Source: Solirubrobacteraceae bacterium
GTDB lineage: Bacteria > Actinomycetota > Thermoleophilia > Solirubrobacterales > Solirubrobacteraceae
DNA length: 64,000 bases
Direction: 5' to 3'
NCBI GenBank assembly: GCA_017744415.1
Contig: JAGIBJ010000062.1
Coordinates: 103,018-167,017, forward strand
The notes under the pieces are model-generated. The model saw only the letters and a list, made by a program, of their open reading frames with translations. It was not told the origin of the DNA and ran no database searches. Positions 1 to 9,799 of the stretch are shown piece after piece. The position numbers and the translations under genes are program-made. The stretch's first letter is position 1; every line of letters starts with the position of its first letter.

Positions 1-540
1 CGCGGCTTCCCGAAGACGAGCGGCGGGCGCGGCATCCACATCTACGTGCGCATCGAGCCCAAGTGGACGTTCACGGACGTGCGCCATGCCGCGATCGCGT
101 TCGGCCGCGAGCTCGAGCGTCGGCTGCCCGGCGAGGTGACGACGAAGTGGTGGAAAGAGGAGCGCGGCGAGTGCATCTTCGTCGACTACAACCAGAACGC
201 CCGCGATCGCACCATCGCCTCCGCCTATTCGATCCGCCCGAAGCCGGGAGCACCGGTGAGCGCGCCCGTGCACTGGGACGAGCTGCCCCACATCACGCCG
301 GAGATGTTCAACGTCGCGACGATGCCCCAACGCTTCCAAGAGCTTGGTGATCTGCACGCCGAGATCGACGACGTGCACCACTCGCTCGAGCCGCTCCTGG
401 AGCTCTACGAGCGCGACGAGGCCGAGGGCTCGGGCGACATGCCCTACCCGCCCGACTACCCGAAGATGCCGGGCGAACCGAAGCGCGTGCAGCCCTCGCG
501 CGACACCGACCGCAAGACCGAGCGCGACGCGCAGGACTAG
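1..540 (+). CDS. LigD-type ATP-dependent DNA ligase polymerase/primase domain, 3' part
   Basis: The reading frame is open from base 1, so the 5' end lies outside the window; 179 residues are visible. The motif KTSGGRGIHI near the visible start, then WWKEERG and VDYNQNARDRT followed by SAYSIRP, are the conserved core of the LigD polymerase (archaeo-eukaryotic primase-like) domain used in bacterial non-homologous end joining. The Asp in FVDYNQN corresponds to the last metal-binding carboxylate of that family; the first two would lie upstream. The last 40 residues are a charged, Pro-rich tail without a ligase domain, so this is either a stand-alone polymerase or a protein whose other domains come first. 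No Ku gene is visible here. Confidence 0.85.
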   Translation, partial: RGFPKTSGGRGIHIYVRIEPKWTFTDVRHAAIAFGRELERRLPGEVTTKWWKEERGECIFVDYNQNARDRTIASAYSIRPKPGAPVSAPVHWDELPHITPEMFNVATMPQRFQELGDLHAEIDDVHHSLEPLLELYERDEAEGSGDMPYPPDYPKMPGEPKRVQPSRDTDRKTERDAQD

Positions 541-817
541 GAGCCGCGATCCGTGGGGGTGGGCCTGCCCCGTGCGCAGTTCCGCCCACCCCCACGAACC
601 GCAACCTGGACCACGCGCGGGGATCGCTGTGAAGCGCGCAGTGCTGGCCTGGGATCGGGGCCCACCCGCCAAGACGGGCCTCCGGATCACTCGTGCGACC
701 GACAGAATCGTCTCGCCGCGCGGGCGTCACCGCGTGAAACTCTCGTGACGCGGATGTGAAGCTCCAGAGACCAGGTATCCCGCAACGTGCAACAGACCGT
801 TGCGCGGTGAGTCGGGC

Positions 818-1540
818 TCAGCGCCAGCCGCCGCGATCGCCGCGGTAGAGGCCCGCGCCACCGAGAACGGTGAGGCCGGTGCGCAGGATGATCTGGACGT
901 CGCTGCGCAGCGAGCGGGTGGCGATGTAGGCGAGATCGATCTCGATGCGCTCGCTCCAGGGCAGCGAGGCGCGGCCGGAGATCTGCGCGAGGCCCGTGAT
1001 GCCAGGGCGGACGGCGAGGCGGCCGAGCTGGCGGTCGGTGTAGGCCTCCACCTGCGAGCGCACGGTGGGACGCGGCCCGACGATCGCCATCTCGCCGCGG
1101 AAGACGTTGACGAGGTTGGGGAGCTCGTCGATCGACGTGCGCCGCAGGAACGCACCGACGCGCGTGATGCGGGCGTCGCCCTGCTCGACGGCCAGACCGG
1201 CGCCCATGCCCTCGGCACCCTGCACCATCGTGCGCAGCTTGATCACCTCGAACTCGTGCCCCCGCAGGCCGACGCGCCCCTGGCGGAACACCGCCCCGCC
1301 GCGCGACTCGAGCACCACCGCGAGCGCCGCGGCCGCAAGGATCGGGCTCGTCACCACGAGCACGGTGCCGGCGATCAGCAGATCCACCAACCGCATCCAG
1401 CGTGCCTGGCGCACCAGCGGAATCGGCCGCCCTTCGGCCGGGCCGACGCCCGGCACGGTCGGGAGATGCGAGAGGTCGGCGCCACCGGGCGGCGGCACCG
1501 CGGCCTGATCGGGGGTGGCAGGGCGCGTCACGCCCCCCAT
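818..1540 (-). CDS. Initiating sugar-phosphate transferase (polyprenyl-phosphate glycosyl-1-phosphate transferase)
   Basis: Transfers a sugar-1-phosphate from a nucleotide sugar to undecaprenyl phosphate at the inner membrane face, the first step of surface polysaccharide assembly. The 240-residue protein is the short monotopic form: one hydrophobic segment near residues 51-72, then KLRTM (101-105), the catalytic Asp-Glu pair in RRTSIDELPN (D138, E139), VGPRPT (154-159) and RPGITGLAQISGR. It lacks the N-terminal four-helix and nucleotide-binding region of WcaJ-type enzymes; that architecture is carried by the CapD-like protein at 20145. ATG at 1540 was chosen because GGAGGG precedes it; an in-frame start at 1606 would add 22 unsupported residues. 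The sugar specificity cannot be read from sequence. Confidence 0.88.
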   Translation of the reverse strand: MGGVTRPATPDQAAVPPPGGADLSHLPTVPGVGPAEGRPIPLVRQARWMRLVDLLIAGTVLVVTSPILAAAALAVVLESRGGAVFRQGRVGLRGHEFEVIKLRTMVQGAEGMGAGLAVEQGDARITRVGAFLRRTSIDELPNLVNVFRGEMAIVGPRPTVRSQVEAYTDRQLGRLAVRPGITGLAQISGRASLPWSERIEIDLAYIATRSLRSDVQIILRTGLTVLGGAGLYRGDRGGWR

Positions 1541-1636
1541 CCTGACGCTTCCCGCCCTCCGCGGGGTTCCGGCGTGCGTTGCTCCACGCAATCCCGAGAA
1601 GCGCACGCCAGAACCGCCGGCGGGTGGAAGTGAGCG

Positions 1637-2863
1637 TTAGCGGGTGCCCTCCGGCGGGGTCCACGAGGCCTCGGTGCCGTCGATGAGGTGGTCGCGCAGG
1701 CCGAGGGCGATCGCCGCGGTCGTCGCAACGTAATAGCGGGCGAGCAGCCCGATCCGGCGCACCGGGCCGGCGGGGAGAGCCTGCGGGCGGGCCGCGAGCA
1801 CGAGCACCGCGAGCTGCCCGGCGACGAGCAGCCGCGCGATCCGCGAGCGCCGGGCGCCGCGCAGCGACGCCTCACCGAGCCAGAGGTGCAGGAGCGGACC
1901 GCCGTACCGCAGCCAGCGGTGCGACACGAGCATCGCCGAATAGGTGGTGGGGAGGCCGCGGAGATCGAGCATCCCGGCCTGCAGGACGATCGGCCAGGCG
2001 TGGCTCATCATGCGGCGCTTGCGGCGGAACTCACCGTCGATCGTCGGCACCATCTTCTCCCAGGCCCGCGCCGACGGCACGTCGACCGCCCGCCAGCCGG
2101 CCCGCACGAGCTGGAACGGCATCGCGAGATCGTGGCCCATCACGGGATCGAAGGCGTAGGCGGAGTAGGCGGCGCGCCGGATCGCGTAGATCGCGCCGTT
2201 GCCGGCCGTCACCGAGGCGAGCGCCGATTCACGGGAGCGGATCGCCATCTCGTAGCGCCAGTACACGCCCTCCTGGTTGTCGCCGCCCTCGGCATCGCCC
2301 TGAACGAACCGCACGCGGCCGCAGGCGTAGCCGGTGCCGGGCTCGGCGAGCGCGTCGACGAGCTGGTGCAGGGCGTCGGCATCCCAGGTGCTGTTGGCGT
2401 CGGAGAAGGCGACGATCGGCTCATCGACGGCCGCCACTGCGGCGTGCTGGGCCGCCATCTTGCCGCCGCGCGGGAGCTCGAGCACGAGGTCGGCGCCGGC
2501 AGCGCGGGCCACCGCGGCGGTGTCATCGGTGCAGCCGTCGCAAGCGACGACGATCCGCAGGCGATCGCGCGGGTAGTCGAGGGCAGCCGTGGAGCTCACC
2601 TTCGCGCCGATCACGTCGGCCTCGTCGTGCGCGGCGATCACGTAGGCGACCGGCGGCAGATCATCGGCGTGCACCGTGCGGCGCGAGGCGGCCTTGCCCG
2701 GCTCGCCGGCGAGCGTGGCGGCGGGGTTGGCTTGGGGTCCGCCGAGGCGCGCCCAGGCCCACAGCACGGCTGGGTAACCGAGGTGGTGGTACGCGAGGAG
2801 CGTGGCCGGCAGCCAGCCCGTGGGGCGGCGCAGCTGGCTCGGGATGTGGCGGGGGCGACTCAT
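1637..2863 (-). CDS. Family 2 glycosyltransferase with C-terminal membrane segment
   Basis: Predicted inverting glycosyltransferase, 408 residues. The GT-A nucleotide-binding fold shows as AYVIAAHDEADVIG, VACDGCTDDT and the metal-site region AFSDANSTWD; GHDLAMPFQLVRAG and RRKRRMM match the acceptor/ED-QxxRW region of processive-type family 2 enzymes. Residues after about 310 are hydrophobic and Arg-rich, suggesting membrane association near the C-terminus. The ATG overlaps the stop of the upstream glycosyltransferase (ATGA at 2860-2863), so the two are probably translationally coupled. Donor and acceptor are unknown; the setting points to exopolysaccharide assembly. Confidence 0.85.
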   Translation of the reverse strand: MSRPRHIPSQLRRPTGWLPATLLAYHHLGYPAVLWAWARLGGPQANPAATLAGEPGKAASRRTVHADDLPPVAYVIAAHDEADVIGAKVSSTAALDYPRDRLRIVVACDGCTDDTAAVARAAGADLVLELPRGGKMAAQHAAVAAVDEPIVAFSDANSTWDADALHQLVDALAEPGTGYACGRVRFVQGDAEGGDNQEGVYWRYEMAIRSRESALASVTAGNGAIYAIRRAAYSAYAFDPVMGHDLAMPFQLVRAGWRAVDVPSARAWEKMVPTIDGEFRRKRRMMSHAWPIVLQAGMLDLRGLPTTYSAMLVSHRWLRYGGPLLHLWLGEASLRGARRSRIARLLVAGQLAVLVLAARPQALPAGPVRRIGLLARYYVATTAAIALGLRDHLIDGTEASWTPPEGTR

Positions 2864-4089
2864 CGCAGACCCGCAACCTTCGCATCCGCGCGGTCTCCGA
2901 GGAGCTCACGGTAGGCCTGAAGGTGCTGCCCGGCGACGGCCTCCCACGACCACGGGCCGAGCGCGAGCCGCCGCGCACCGGCCGTGAGGATCGCGCGTTC
3001 GGTCGGATCGGCGAGGAGCCGCTCGAGGGCCGCGGCGAGGGCCGGCTCGTCGCCCGGCGGGACCGTCGTGAGTGCGCCGTGCGCCTCGGCCTCCGGGAAC
3101 GCGCCCACGGCCGTCGCCACCGTCGGGAGCCCGAACGCGAGCGACGTGGCGAGCACGCCCGACTGCTCGATCTCGCGGTACGGCAGCACGGTGATCTGGG
3201 CGGCGTCGAAGCAGGCGGCGAGCTCGCCGTCGGTCACGAACCGCGGGACGAACCGCACGCGGTGGTCGGCCAGCGCGCGCAGCTCGTCGAGATCGACGCC
3301 ACGAGGCTTCCCGACGATCCACAGCTCGGCATCGGCGTTCACCTGCCGCCAGGCGCGGAGCAGCACGTCGGTGGCCTTGTAGGGGCGGATCAGGCCGAAC
3401 GAGAGGACGACCGGGCGTTGGGGCTCGTCACCGCCGGCGGTACGGCCGAGCTCGGCGGGGAGCGGCGCGCGGGGCGTGAGCGCCAAGTGCTCGAAGGCCC
3501 CGTGCGGGATCACGCGGATCCGTTCCTCCGGCACCCCGGCCTCGTCGATCAGCCGCTGGCGACCATGGTCGCTGTGGGCGATGACGAGCTGGGCTCGCTC
3601 GTAGATGGCGCGCTGCGCGGCCCGCTGCCAGGTACGCGCCTCGCGGGGCAGGATGTCGTGGGCGGTGATCACCAGCGGACGCAGCTTGGGCAGCGCGAGG
3701 TGGTCGATCTCCTGGACGGGCGCCCACTGCACGTGGGTGAGGTCGGCGGGCCGGGCCCGCAGGCGGCGCAGGCCGGCGGGATGCTCGACGGCGCGCGCGA
3801 GCTGCCGGAGCCGCCCGCTCCCGAACAGCTCCGCGCTGCGCCGGTAGAAGTCGAGCCGGCGGGTGTAGGTGGCGCCGCCGGCGCGAGTCGCGGCGGCCGC
3901 CCACGCAGGGGCTCCGGGCATGCCGACGGGCACGGCCTCATCCGTTGCGGCAGCGCCGGTCGCGGCCTCCCAGTCGGGTGAGGCCGTCGTGATCAGCTCC
4001 ACCTCCGCACCGGCTCGGACGAGCGCGGTGGCGAGGGCGTGATCGTACGGGGGCGTGTACGCCGCAGGGTCGACGAGCTGGACGAGCAC
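2860..4089 (-). CDS. Family 4 (GT-B) glycosyltransferase
   Basis: A 409-residue retaining-type GT-B glycosyltransferase. The N-terminal Rossmann half begins LVQLVDPAAYTPPYDHALA; the C-terminal half has VVLSFGLIRPYKATDVLL, ELWIVGKPRG and the donor-binding segment LPYREIEQSGVLATSLAFG, which carries the Glu of the family E-x7-E motif. GTG at 4089 is preferred: the longer open frame to 4821 runs antisense through the next glycosyltransferase and reads as low-complexity shadow protein. The start is divergent from the plus-strand gene at 4168, leaving 78 bp for two promoters, and the stop overlaps the next gene's ATG. Confidence 0.87.
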   Translation of the reverse strand: MLVQLVDPAAYTPPYDHALATALVRAGAEVELITTASPDWEAATGAAATDEAVPVGMPGAPAWAAAATRAGGATYTRRLDFYRRSAELFGSGRLRQLARAVEHPAGLRRLRARPADLTHVQWAPVQEIDHLALPKLRPLVITAHDILPREARTWQRAAQRAIYERAQLVIAHSDHGRQRLIDEAGVPEERIRVIPHGAFEHLALTPRAPLPAELGRTAGGDEPQRPVVLSFGLIRPYKATDVLLRAWRQVNADAELWIVGKPRGVDLDELRALADHRVRFVPRFVTDGELAACFDAAQITVLPYREIEQSGVLATSLAFGLPTVATAVGAFPEAEAHGALTTVPPGDEPALAAALERLLADPTERAILTAGARRLALGPWSWEAVAGQHLQAYRELLGDRADAKVAGLR

Positions 4090-4167
4090 CGCCGGGGAGT
4101 ATCGTCGCTCGCGCACCTCCGGCGTCGCCCCACTGGGAGGGGCCTTGCGCCGCCCGCTCCCCCGTCC

Positions 4168-5097
4168 GTGCCCGACCTCTCCGTCCTGATCGTCAACACG
4201 CAGTCGCGTGAGCTGCTGCTGCGCTGCCTGGATGCCGTGCAGCGCGAGCTCGCGACCGGTGACTGGGATGCCGAGGTGCTCGTCGTCGACAACGCCTCCA
4301 CCGACGGGTCGGTCGGCGCTGCCGAGGCCCACCCGCTGCATCCCGAGGTGATTGCGCTGCGCCACCGCCAGGGCAAGGCCGCGAGCGACCGTCTGCTCCT
4401 CGAGCGCGCTGCCGGCCGGTACGGGCTCCTCCTCAACGAGGACGCCGAGCTTCAGCCCGGTGCCCTCTCCACCCTCATCGCGGCGCTCGATCAGCATCCG
4501 CTCGCTGCGGCCGTGGGCGCGAAGCTGCTGCGGCCCGATGGCACACCGCAGGCGTCGGCGTGGGCGTTCCCGTCGGTGCGGGGCGCGCTCTGGGCGGCCG
4601 TCGGCCGGCCGGGGCGCGTGGTGCAGAGCACGGGCGACGAGCTGCGCAGCGTCGACTGGGCGCAGTCGGCGGCGCTGCTCGTGCGGGTGCAGGCGGCCCT
4701 CGGCGTCGACACGTTCGATCCCGAGTTCTTCGTCTACTCCGACGAGGTCGACTTCGAGCGCCGCCTGCGGGATGCTGGTCACGAGGTGCTGTGGGCGCCC
4801 GACGCCGTCGTCGTGCACCACGAGCAGCTCTCCACCGACCTCGAGCGCTCACAGCGACGCATCGTCGAGTTCCACCGCGGCCGCGACCGCTACCTGCGCA
4901 AGCACCACACCCGCACCTCGCGCATCCTGATCACCTGGCTCACCGCGTGGACCTACGCGCTTCGCGCCGCCGCCGCGACCGTGCTCCCCGGCCACGAGCC
5001 CGCCCGCTACGCCGCCCACGTCCGGGCAGCGCTGCATCCGGAGCGCGGCGAGGGCCTGAGCGAGGCCGCCGAGGCGTTCAACGCCAACCGGCGGTAG
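4168..5097 (+). CDS. Family 2 glycosyltransferase (rhamnosyltransferase-like)
   Basis: A 309-residue GT-A enzyme with LSVLIVNTQSRELLLRCL, VLVVDNASTDGSV, the DxD-like LLNEDAELQPGAL, and FDPEFFVYSDEVDFERRLRDAG, a pattern typical of bacterial rhamnosyl/galactofuranosyl-type family 2 transferases. A single amphipathic or hydrophobic stretch (ILITWLTAWTYALRAAAA) near residue 250 may anchor it. GTG at 4168 is chosen because homology-like sequence begins immediately after it (MPDLSVLIVN). It diverges from the minus-strand glycosyltransferase at 4089. Its convergent neighbour is the giant surface protein at 5216. Confidence 0.86.
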   Translation: MPDLSVLIVNTQSRELLLRCLDAVQRELATGDWDAEVLVVDNASTDGSVGAAEAHPLHPEVIALRHRQGKAASDRLLLERAAGRYGLLLNEDAELQPGALSTLIAALDQHPLAAAVGAKLLRPDGTPQASAWAFPSVRGALWAAVGRPGRVVQSTGDELRSVDWAQSAALLVRVQAALGVDTFDPEFFVYSDEVDFERRLRDAGHEVLWAPDAVVVHHEQLSTDLERSQRRIVEFHRGRDRYLRKHHTRTSRILITWLTAWTYALRAAAATVLPGHEPARYAAHVRAALHPERGEGLSEAAEAFNANRR

Positions 5098-5215
5098 CGG
5101 ATCGGTGGACCCACTGGCGCCTTCGCCGGCGGCGCGCCGTCGGCCGCCGCCGCCACGAGCGTAGTCGCCGGCGCGGCTAGCCGCGTCGGCGTGAAGCTGC
5201 ACGGCGGGCGCCGCG

Positions 5216-8200
5216 CTACTTTCGCCGCAGCTTCACGTTCGCGGTCTTGGAGAGCTTGGCGGTGGCCATCGGCTGCACGCGCGCCGTCACCTTCACCTTG
5301 ATCTTCTTCTTGCCCGCGCGGCGGAGGATCTGCTTGCCCTTGGCGTTGAGCTTGATGTTCACGCCGAGGCTGCGCACGTTCGCCTTCTTGTTGGCTCGCT
5401 TGCCGGTGCCGATCGTGACGGTCTTCTTGCCAACCTTCACGGTGAGCTTGACGACGCACACCTTCACCGAGTCGGCGCTGAGCTTGCAGAGGAACGAGGC
5501 ACGGTTCGTCGCGCCGACCTTCCCGCCGCGCGACACGCGGATCGAGAACACCGGCTTGAGACGGCTGCCGCCGAGCGGGTCGTTCGTCGTCGTGCCCTCG
5601 AGCGTGGTGGTGCCCGTGGACGTCGGCGTCGAGCCGCCGGCCGAGCCGGAGCCGCTCAGCGTCGTGCCGGGCTGACCCGACGGGGCGGGCGTCGGCGCGG
5701 CCGGCGTGCGCGTCGGCGTCGGGGCTGCCGTCGGGCTCGGGGTACGAGTCGGGGTCGGTGCGCCGGTCGGAGTCGGCGTGGCCGTGGCCACCGGGCTCGG
5801 CGTCGGCGTGGCTGTGGCCACCGGGCTCGGCGTCGGCGTGGCCGTGACGACCGGGGTAGACGTGACGGACGGGACCGGCGTGGCCGTCGGTTCAGGCGTC
5901 GGCGTCGCGGTGACGACCGGGGTCGGCGTCGGGGGACCGATCGGCGTCGGCGTCACGACAGGGGTCGAGGTTGGTTCGGGCGTTGCCGTGGGATCGGGCG
6001 TCGCAGTCGGCGTGACCAGCGGCGTCGGCGTCGGCGTCACCGAGGGCGTCGGCGTCGGCGGGCCGATCGGCGTCGGAGTCGGCGTGACAACCGGCGTCGG
6101 CGTGACGGTCGGGTCGGGTGTCGGAGTCGGCGTTGGCGTCACCGGGGGCGTCGGCGTCGGAGTCGGCGGGCCGATCGGCGTCGGACTCGGCGTGACTACC
6201 GGGGACGGCGTGGGCGTGACCACCGGGGACGGCGTGGGCGTCGGGTCGGATGTCGGGGTAGCCGTCGGAGTCGGCGTGACCACCGGCGTCGGCGTAGGCG
6301 TAGCCGTCGGGCTCGGCGTGACCACCGGGGACGGCGTGGGCGTTGCCGTCGGGCTCGGCGTGACCACCGGGGACGGAGTGGGCGTTGCCGTCGGCGTAGG
6401 CGTTGCCACCGGGGACGGCGTGGGCGTTGCCGTCGGCGTAGGCGTTGCCACCGGCGTCGGCGTAGGCGTAGCCGTCGGAGTCGGCGTCACCACCGGCGTC
6501 GGCGTCGGCGTAGCCGTCGGCGCCGGGGTCACCACCGGCGTCGGGGTGGCCGGGGTGCGGTCGACGGTCCAGCCGTAGAGCTCGGTGGTCGGGTCGGCGT
6601 TGCCGGCACGGTCGCGGGCGCGCACCTCGAACCAGTGCACGCCGTCGGGCAGTCCGGAGTAGACGGCCGGCGAGGTGCACGGCGCCCACGGGCCCTGATC
6701 GAAGCTGCACTGGAACTCGGCGACGCCGACACCATCGTCGCCGTCGTCGCCGCTGAAGGTGAACGTGGCATCGGCGGCGGTCTGCGTGGCCGGCGGGCGG
6801 AGGTTGAGCACCGTGTCCGGATTGACCGTGTCGGTCACCCACTCCGCGGAAGCGCCAGGCGACTCCACGTTGCCGGCGCCGTCGGTGGCGCGCACGACGA
6901 TGCCGTGCGGACCGTCGGCCAGGCCGTCCAACGCGATCGGCGAGGTGCACGGCTCCCACCCGGCGCCGTCGATGTCGCACTCGAGCGAAGCCGCGCCGGT
7001 ACCGCCGGCGTCGTCGGTGGTGACGGCGATGGCGAGGTCAGACTGGTTCGAGTAGTCGACGGGCGCGCCCACGAGGATGCTGTGCGGCGCGGTCGCGTCG
7101 ACGGTCCACGTAGCGCTGGCGGGCGCCGGATCGGGGTTGCCGGCGGCATCGACCGCGCGGATGCGCAAATTGTGCGAGCCGTCGGCGAGGTTGTCGTAGG
7201 TGACGGGGCTCGAGCAGGCCGCAAACGCGACGCCATCCAGCGAGCACTCGAACGCGATCTGGCCGCCGCCGGTATCGCTGCCGGAGAACTCGGCCGTCAC
7301 GCTGCGCGACGTCGTCACCGACGGCGGGGCCACGGAGACCGTGGTGGTCGGTGCCGTCGCGTCGAGGGTCCAGGTGGCGGTGGCGGGCGACGGATCAGCG
7401 AGGCCGCCGGAGATCGCGCGGACCGAGAACGTGTGGGCGCCGTCGCCCGTGACGGTGCGATTGGCCGGCGAGGTGCAGGCCGCCCAGGCACCCGTGTCGA
7501 TCTTGCACTCGTAGGTGGGGCTCGGGGAGGTCGTCGAGAAGCCGAAGCTCACGTTCGTCGTCTTCACGGTGCCGGAGGGTGCGGCCGAGAGCACCGTCAC
7601 CGGGTAGCCGCTCACGGTGAGCGAATCGGCGGAGGCCGAGCCGGCGGCGTTGGTCGCGGTCTGGCGCACCGCGAGGGTGGTGCCGCGATCGGCGGCCACG
7701 AGCGTGTAGGTGGTGCCCGTCGCACCGGGGATCACGACGCAGTTCGCACCCTGAGCGTTGCACCGCATCCACTGCAGCGCGCTGGTGGTGTTGCCGCCGC
7801 GGGCGGTGGCCATCACCGCCGTGGCGGTGCCGTTGCCGGCCATCGTCACGGTCGGCTTGCTGGCGCCGAACTCGGGCGTGAGATCGGTCGTGTCGGTGGC
7901 GCTGTTGTCGGCCGGGACAAGGTCGCCGCTGTCGCCCGTCGGATCGGCGCGGAAGGTGAGCTGGGCGTAATCGGTGCCGGAAGCCGGGGTGGCGGTGATC
8001 GCGTAGGTGAGCGTGCTGCCGACGGGCATCGCGCCCGCGGTCACGTTCGGGAGGCCCGTGCCGCTCGCGGTGCCGCACGAGGCGCCGCCGGCCGGGAGGC
8101 AGGTCCACGTGACGCCCGTGAGCGACTGGCTGCCGGTCGTGGCCCGGACCTGCTCGCCGGTGGTGGCGTTGGGGCCAGCGTTCGTGACGGTGGCGGTCCA

Positions 8201-9130
8201 CGTGCGCTGCTGGGCGCGCGGGGCCGACGTGGCGCCGTCGGTGAGGCCGCTCACCTGCAGGTCGGTGGGCTTGAGGGCCGCGCTGCTGTGGATCTCGTGG
8301 ATGTTGGTGCTGCCGCCCGTGGAGGCCGCGTAGCCGAGCTTGAGCGTCGACGGCGGCGCCGGGAGCTGCAGGCCGCTCACGGCGTTCTGCACCGTGCCAT
8401 CCGGGAACCGCAGCGTGACCGAGAGCTTGCCGGCCGGCGTGAGCGAGAGGGTCACGTGGCGGGCGTTGGCGCGGGTGGCCTGGATGCCCTTGGGGACGGC
8501 AGCGCTCGCGAGGAGCCGGTAGCTGTTGCCCTGCGAGCCGCGCACCGCAACCGTGTTCGGCGCGAAGCTCGTGCCGTCCATGCCGGAGCAGAGGTTGGCG
8601 AGGTTCGTGAAGTTGCCGTACTCGTCGAGGCCGACGCCGACGTAGGCGTTCTTGAGGCCCGGGGTGGCGCCGCACGACGTGTAGCCGAGCTCGCCGCCGA
8701 ACGCGCCGATCTGGAACTGCGAGGCGGTGGTGGTGCCGTCGTAGAGGAAGAACGTGATGCCGTCGGCGCCCGTGCCGCCGTAGGAGGCGTAGTCGAAGTC
8801 GACGACGACGCCCTCGTTCGATGCGAACGGCTGGTCGTAGAAGGCGTAACCCGAATGGCTCGTGGTGGCCGTGGTGAGCCGCAGCCAGCCGTTGCCCGCG
8901 CCATCGGCGCCGTTGGCGGTGAGGGTGGCGGCGCCGCCAAGGGTCCATCCGGGCGCCGTGGTGCCCGTGAACGGCTCGATGACGGGGAACGTGCCGGCCG
9001 AGGCCGAGGGCACGGCGATCGAGACGCCCGCCGCGAGGGTGACGGCGATACCGGCCAGCGCGCTCAGCAGTCGGCGCCGGCGCTTGGACGTGGGAACGTG
9101 ATCGAGGGAACGTGCGGTGGGGACGGGCAC
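5216..9130 (-). CDS. Giant secreted lectin-like, Ig-repeat, Pro-Thr-stalk surface protein
   Basis: About 1300 residues, no single recognised family. From the N-terminus it shows a signal peptide ([20 protein letters not shown], cleavage after PSASA); an L-type-lectin-like jelly-roll of about 230 residues ([32 protein letters not shown]); a DUF11-like segment; an Ig-like unit with [11 protein letters not shown]; four ~90-residue Ig-like repeats each with a paired-Cys pattern ([64 protein letters not shown]); a stalk of roughly 280 residues of Pro-Thr repeats; and a Lys/Arg-rich C-terminal beta domain. No LPXTG motif or C-terminal membrane anchor. The start is uncertain: GTG near 9130 gives the best signal peptide, while the frame stays open to a TTG at 9211. 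Likely role: cell-surface carbohydrate binding or adhesion. Confidence 0.8.
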   Translation of the reverse strand: MPVPTARSLDHVPTSKRRRRLLSALAGIAVTLAAGVSIAVPSASAGTFPVIEPFTGTTAPGWTLGGAATLTANGADGAGNGWLRLTTATTSHSGYAFYDQPFASNEGVVVDFDYASYGGTGADGITFFLYDGTTTASQFQIGAFGGELGYTSCGATPGLKNAYVGVGLDEYGNFTNLANLCSGMDGTSFAPNTVAVRGSQGNSYRLLASAAVPKGIQATRANARHVTLSLTPAGKLSVTLRFPDGTVQNAVSGLQLPAPPSTLKLGYAASTGGSTNIHEIHSSAALKPTDLQVSGLTDGATSAPRAQQRTWTATVTNAGPNATTGEQVRATTGSQSLTGVTWTCLPAGGASCGTASGTGLPNVTAGAMPVGSTLTYAITATPASGTDYAQLTFRADPTGDSGDLVPADNSATDTTDLTPEFGASKPTVTMAGNGTATAVMATARGGNTTSALQWMRCNAQGANCVVIPGATGTTYTLVAADRGTTLAVRQTATNAAGSASADSLTVSGYPVTVLSAAPSGTVKTTNVSFGFSTTSPSPTYECKIDTGAWAACTSPANRTVTGDGAHTFSVRAISGGLADPSPATATWTLDATAPTTTVSVAPPSVTTSRSVTAEFSGSDTGGGQIAFECSLDGVAFAACSSPVTYDNLADGSHNLRIRAVDAAGNPDPAPASATWTVDATAPHSILVGAPVDYSNQSDLAIAVTTDDAGGTGAASLECDIDGAGWEPCTSPIALDGLADGPHGIVVRATDGAGNVESPGASAEWVTDTVNPDTVLNLRPPATQTAADATFTFSGDDGDDGVGVAEFQCSFDQGPWAPCTSPAVYSGLPDGVHWFEVRARDRAGNADPTTELYGWTVDRTPATPTPVVTPAPTATPTPTPVVTPTPTATPTPTPVATPTPTATPTPSPVATPTPTATPTPSPVVTPSPTATPTPSPVVTPSPTATPTPTPVVTPTPTATPTSDPTPTPSPVVTPTPSPVVTPSPTPIGPPTPTPTPPVTPTPTPTPDPTVTPTPVVTPTPTPIGPPTPTPSVTPTPTPLVTPTATPDPTATPEPTSTPVVTPTPIGPPTPTPVVTATPTPEPTATPVPSVTSTPVVTATPTPSPVATATPTPSPVATATPTPTGAPTPTRTPSPTAAPTPTRTPAAPTPAPSGQPGTTLSGSGSAGGSTPTSTGTTTLEGTTTNDPLGGSRLKPVFSIRVSRGGKVGATNRASFLCKLSADSVKVCVVKLTVKVGKKTVTIGTGKRANKKANVRSLGVNIKLNAKGKQILRRAGKKKIKVKVTARVQPMATAKLSKTANVKLRRK
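5700..6550 (-). repeat. Coding Pro-Thr tandem repeat (surface stalk)
   Basis: About 850 bp of imperfect short repeats encode [20 protein letters not shown] sequence in the giant surface protein. Units differ by insertion of GPP, SP or VA blocks. The antisense strand reads as an apparent Val-Gly-rich frame and should not be called a gene. Such tracts are slippage-prone, so stalk length may vary between isolates or be mis-assembled. Confidence 0.85.
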
Positions 9131-9379
9131 CTTCCCGAGTTCGGCCGCGCGCGTGAGAAGCGGGAGCACGGAACGGCGGAAATAGACAACAAGCGCGCCC
9201 ACGCGCCACAATCGGGCGTGCCCGGTCTGGTGGTTGGACCGGTTGGCGGTCGATCGGGCGCCGCTGTCGTTCGGTCATGCGCTTCCCCGGACGCTCTTGA
9301 GCGGCGCATGCCAGAACCGCCCAGCCTGGGGCAGCGTTGTGCCTGGAATCAGCCCGGCGGGCGGGCGTACGATGCGCGC

Positions 9380-9715
9380 ATGGCTGCGTCGACCACCTTG
9401 CTCACGGAGGACGAGCTCGGCCCGATCCTCTCGCTCCTGCCGGAGTGGACCCGATCGTCGGCTGGCACGTCGCTGTCGCGCACCATCGAGTTCGCCGACT
9501 TCGCCGCGGCGTTTTCGTTCCTCGCCGCCGTGGCCCTCCACGCGCAGCGCGTGAACCACCACCCCGACTTCTCGCAATCGTGGGCGACGATCACCTTCAC
9601 GCTGTGCACCCACGCGGTCGGCGGCCTCACGACCGGCGACACCGATCTCGCCACCGTCATCGACCGGCTGATCGACGCCCACGGTGGCGACGAGCCGGCT
9701 GAAGCCGCCCACTGA
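9380..9715 (+). CDS. 4a-hydroxytetrahydrobiopterin (pterin-4a-carbinolamine) dehydratase
   Basis: A 111-residue PCD/DCoH family protein. The hallmark motif RVNHHPDF (residues 54-61) carries the two adjacent catalytic His residues, followed by the conserved ATITFTLCTHAVGGLT strand-turn. Length matches the family (about 95-115). In bacteria with phenylalanine hydroxylase it recycles the pterin cofactor; no hydroxylase gene is nearby, so the physiological partner is unknown here. ATG at 9380 is chosen; the frame stays open far upstream only as shadow of the antisense surface-protein gene. It converges with the flippase gene at 9800 across an 84-bp repeat-filled gap. Confidence 0.9.
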   Translation: MAASTTLLTEDELGPILSLLPEWTRSSAGTSLSRTIEFADFAAAFSFLAAVALHAQRVNHHPDFSQSWATITFTLCTHAVGGLTTGDTDLATVIDRLIDAHGGDEPAEAAH

Positions 9716-9725
9716 CGATCCCGCG

Positions 9726-9795
9726 GGGACCCGCAGGACGATGCCGCCGGGACCGCAGGTGGAGGCCGGGAACCGCAGGCGGATGCCCGGGACCT
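9726..9795. repeat. Array of ~22-bp gggacc-gcagg units between convergent genes
   Basis: Four imperfect units starting gggacc/gggaacc at 9726, 9749, 9768 and 9789, most followed by gcagg and a ggatgcc-like segment. The array fills the whole gap between the stop codons at 9715 and 9800. The same unit on the opposite strand forms the repeat at 41098-41181. Confidence 0.7.
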
Positions 9796-9799
9796 GAGC

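Noticed and set aside
4090..4821. N-terminal extension of the family 4 glycosyltransferase
   Set aside because: Residues before position 4089 are antisense to the plus-strand family 2 glycosyltransferase and lack any GT-B features.
5706..6578. Plus-strand Val-Gly repeat frame, resembling an elastin-like protein or a repeat array
   Set aside because: It is the antisense reading of the Pro-Thr stalk repeats; no CRISPR-like constant repeat and spacer pattern.
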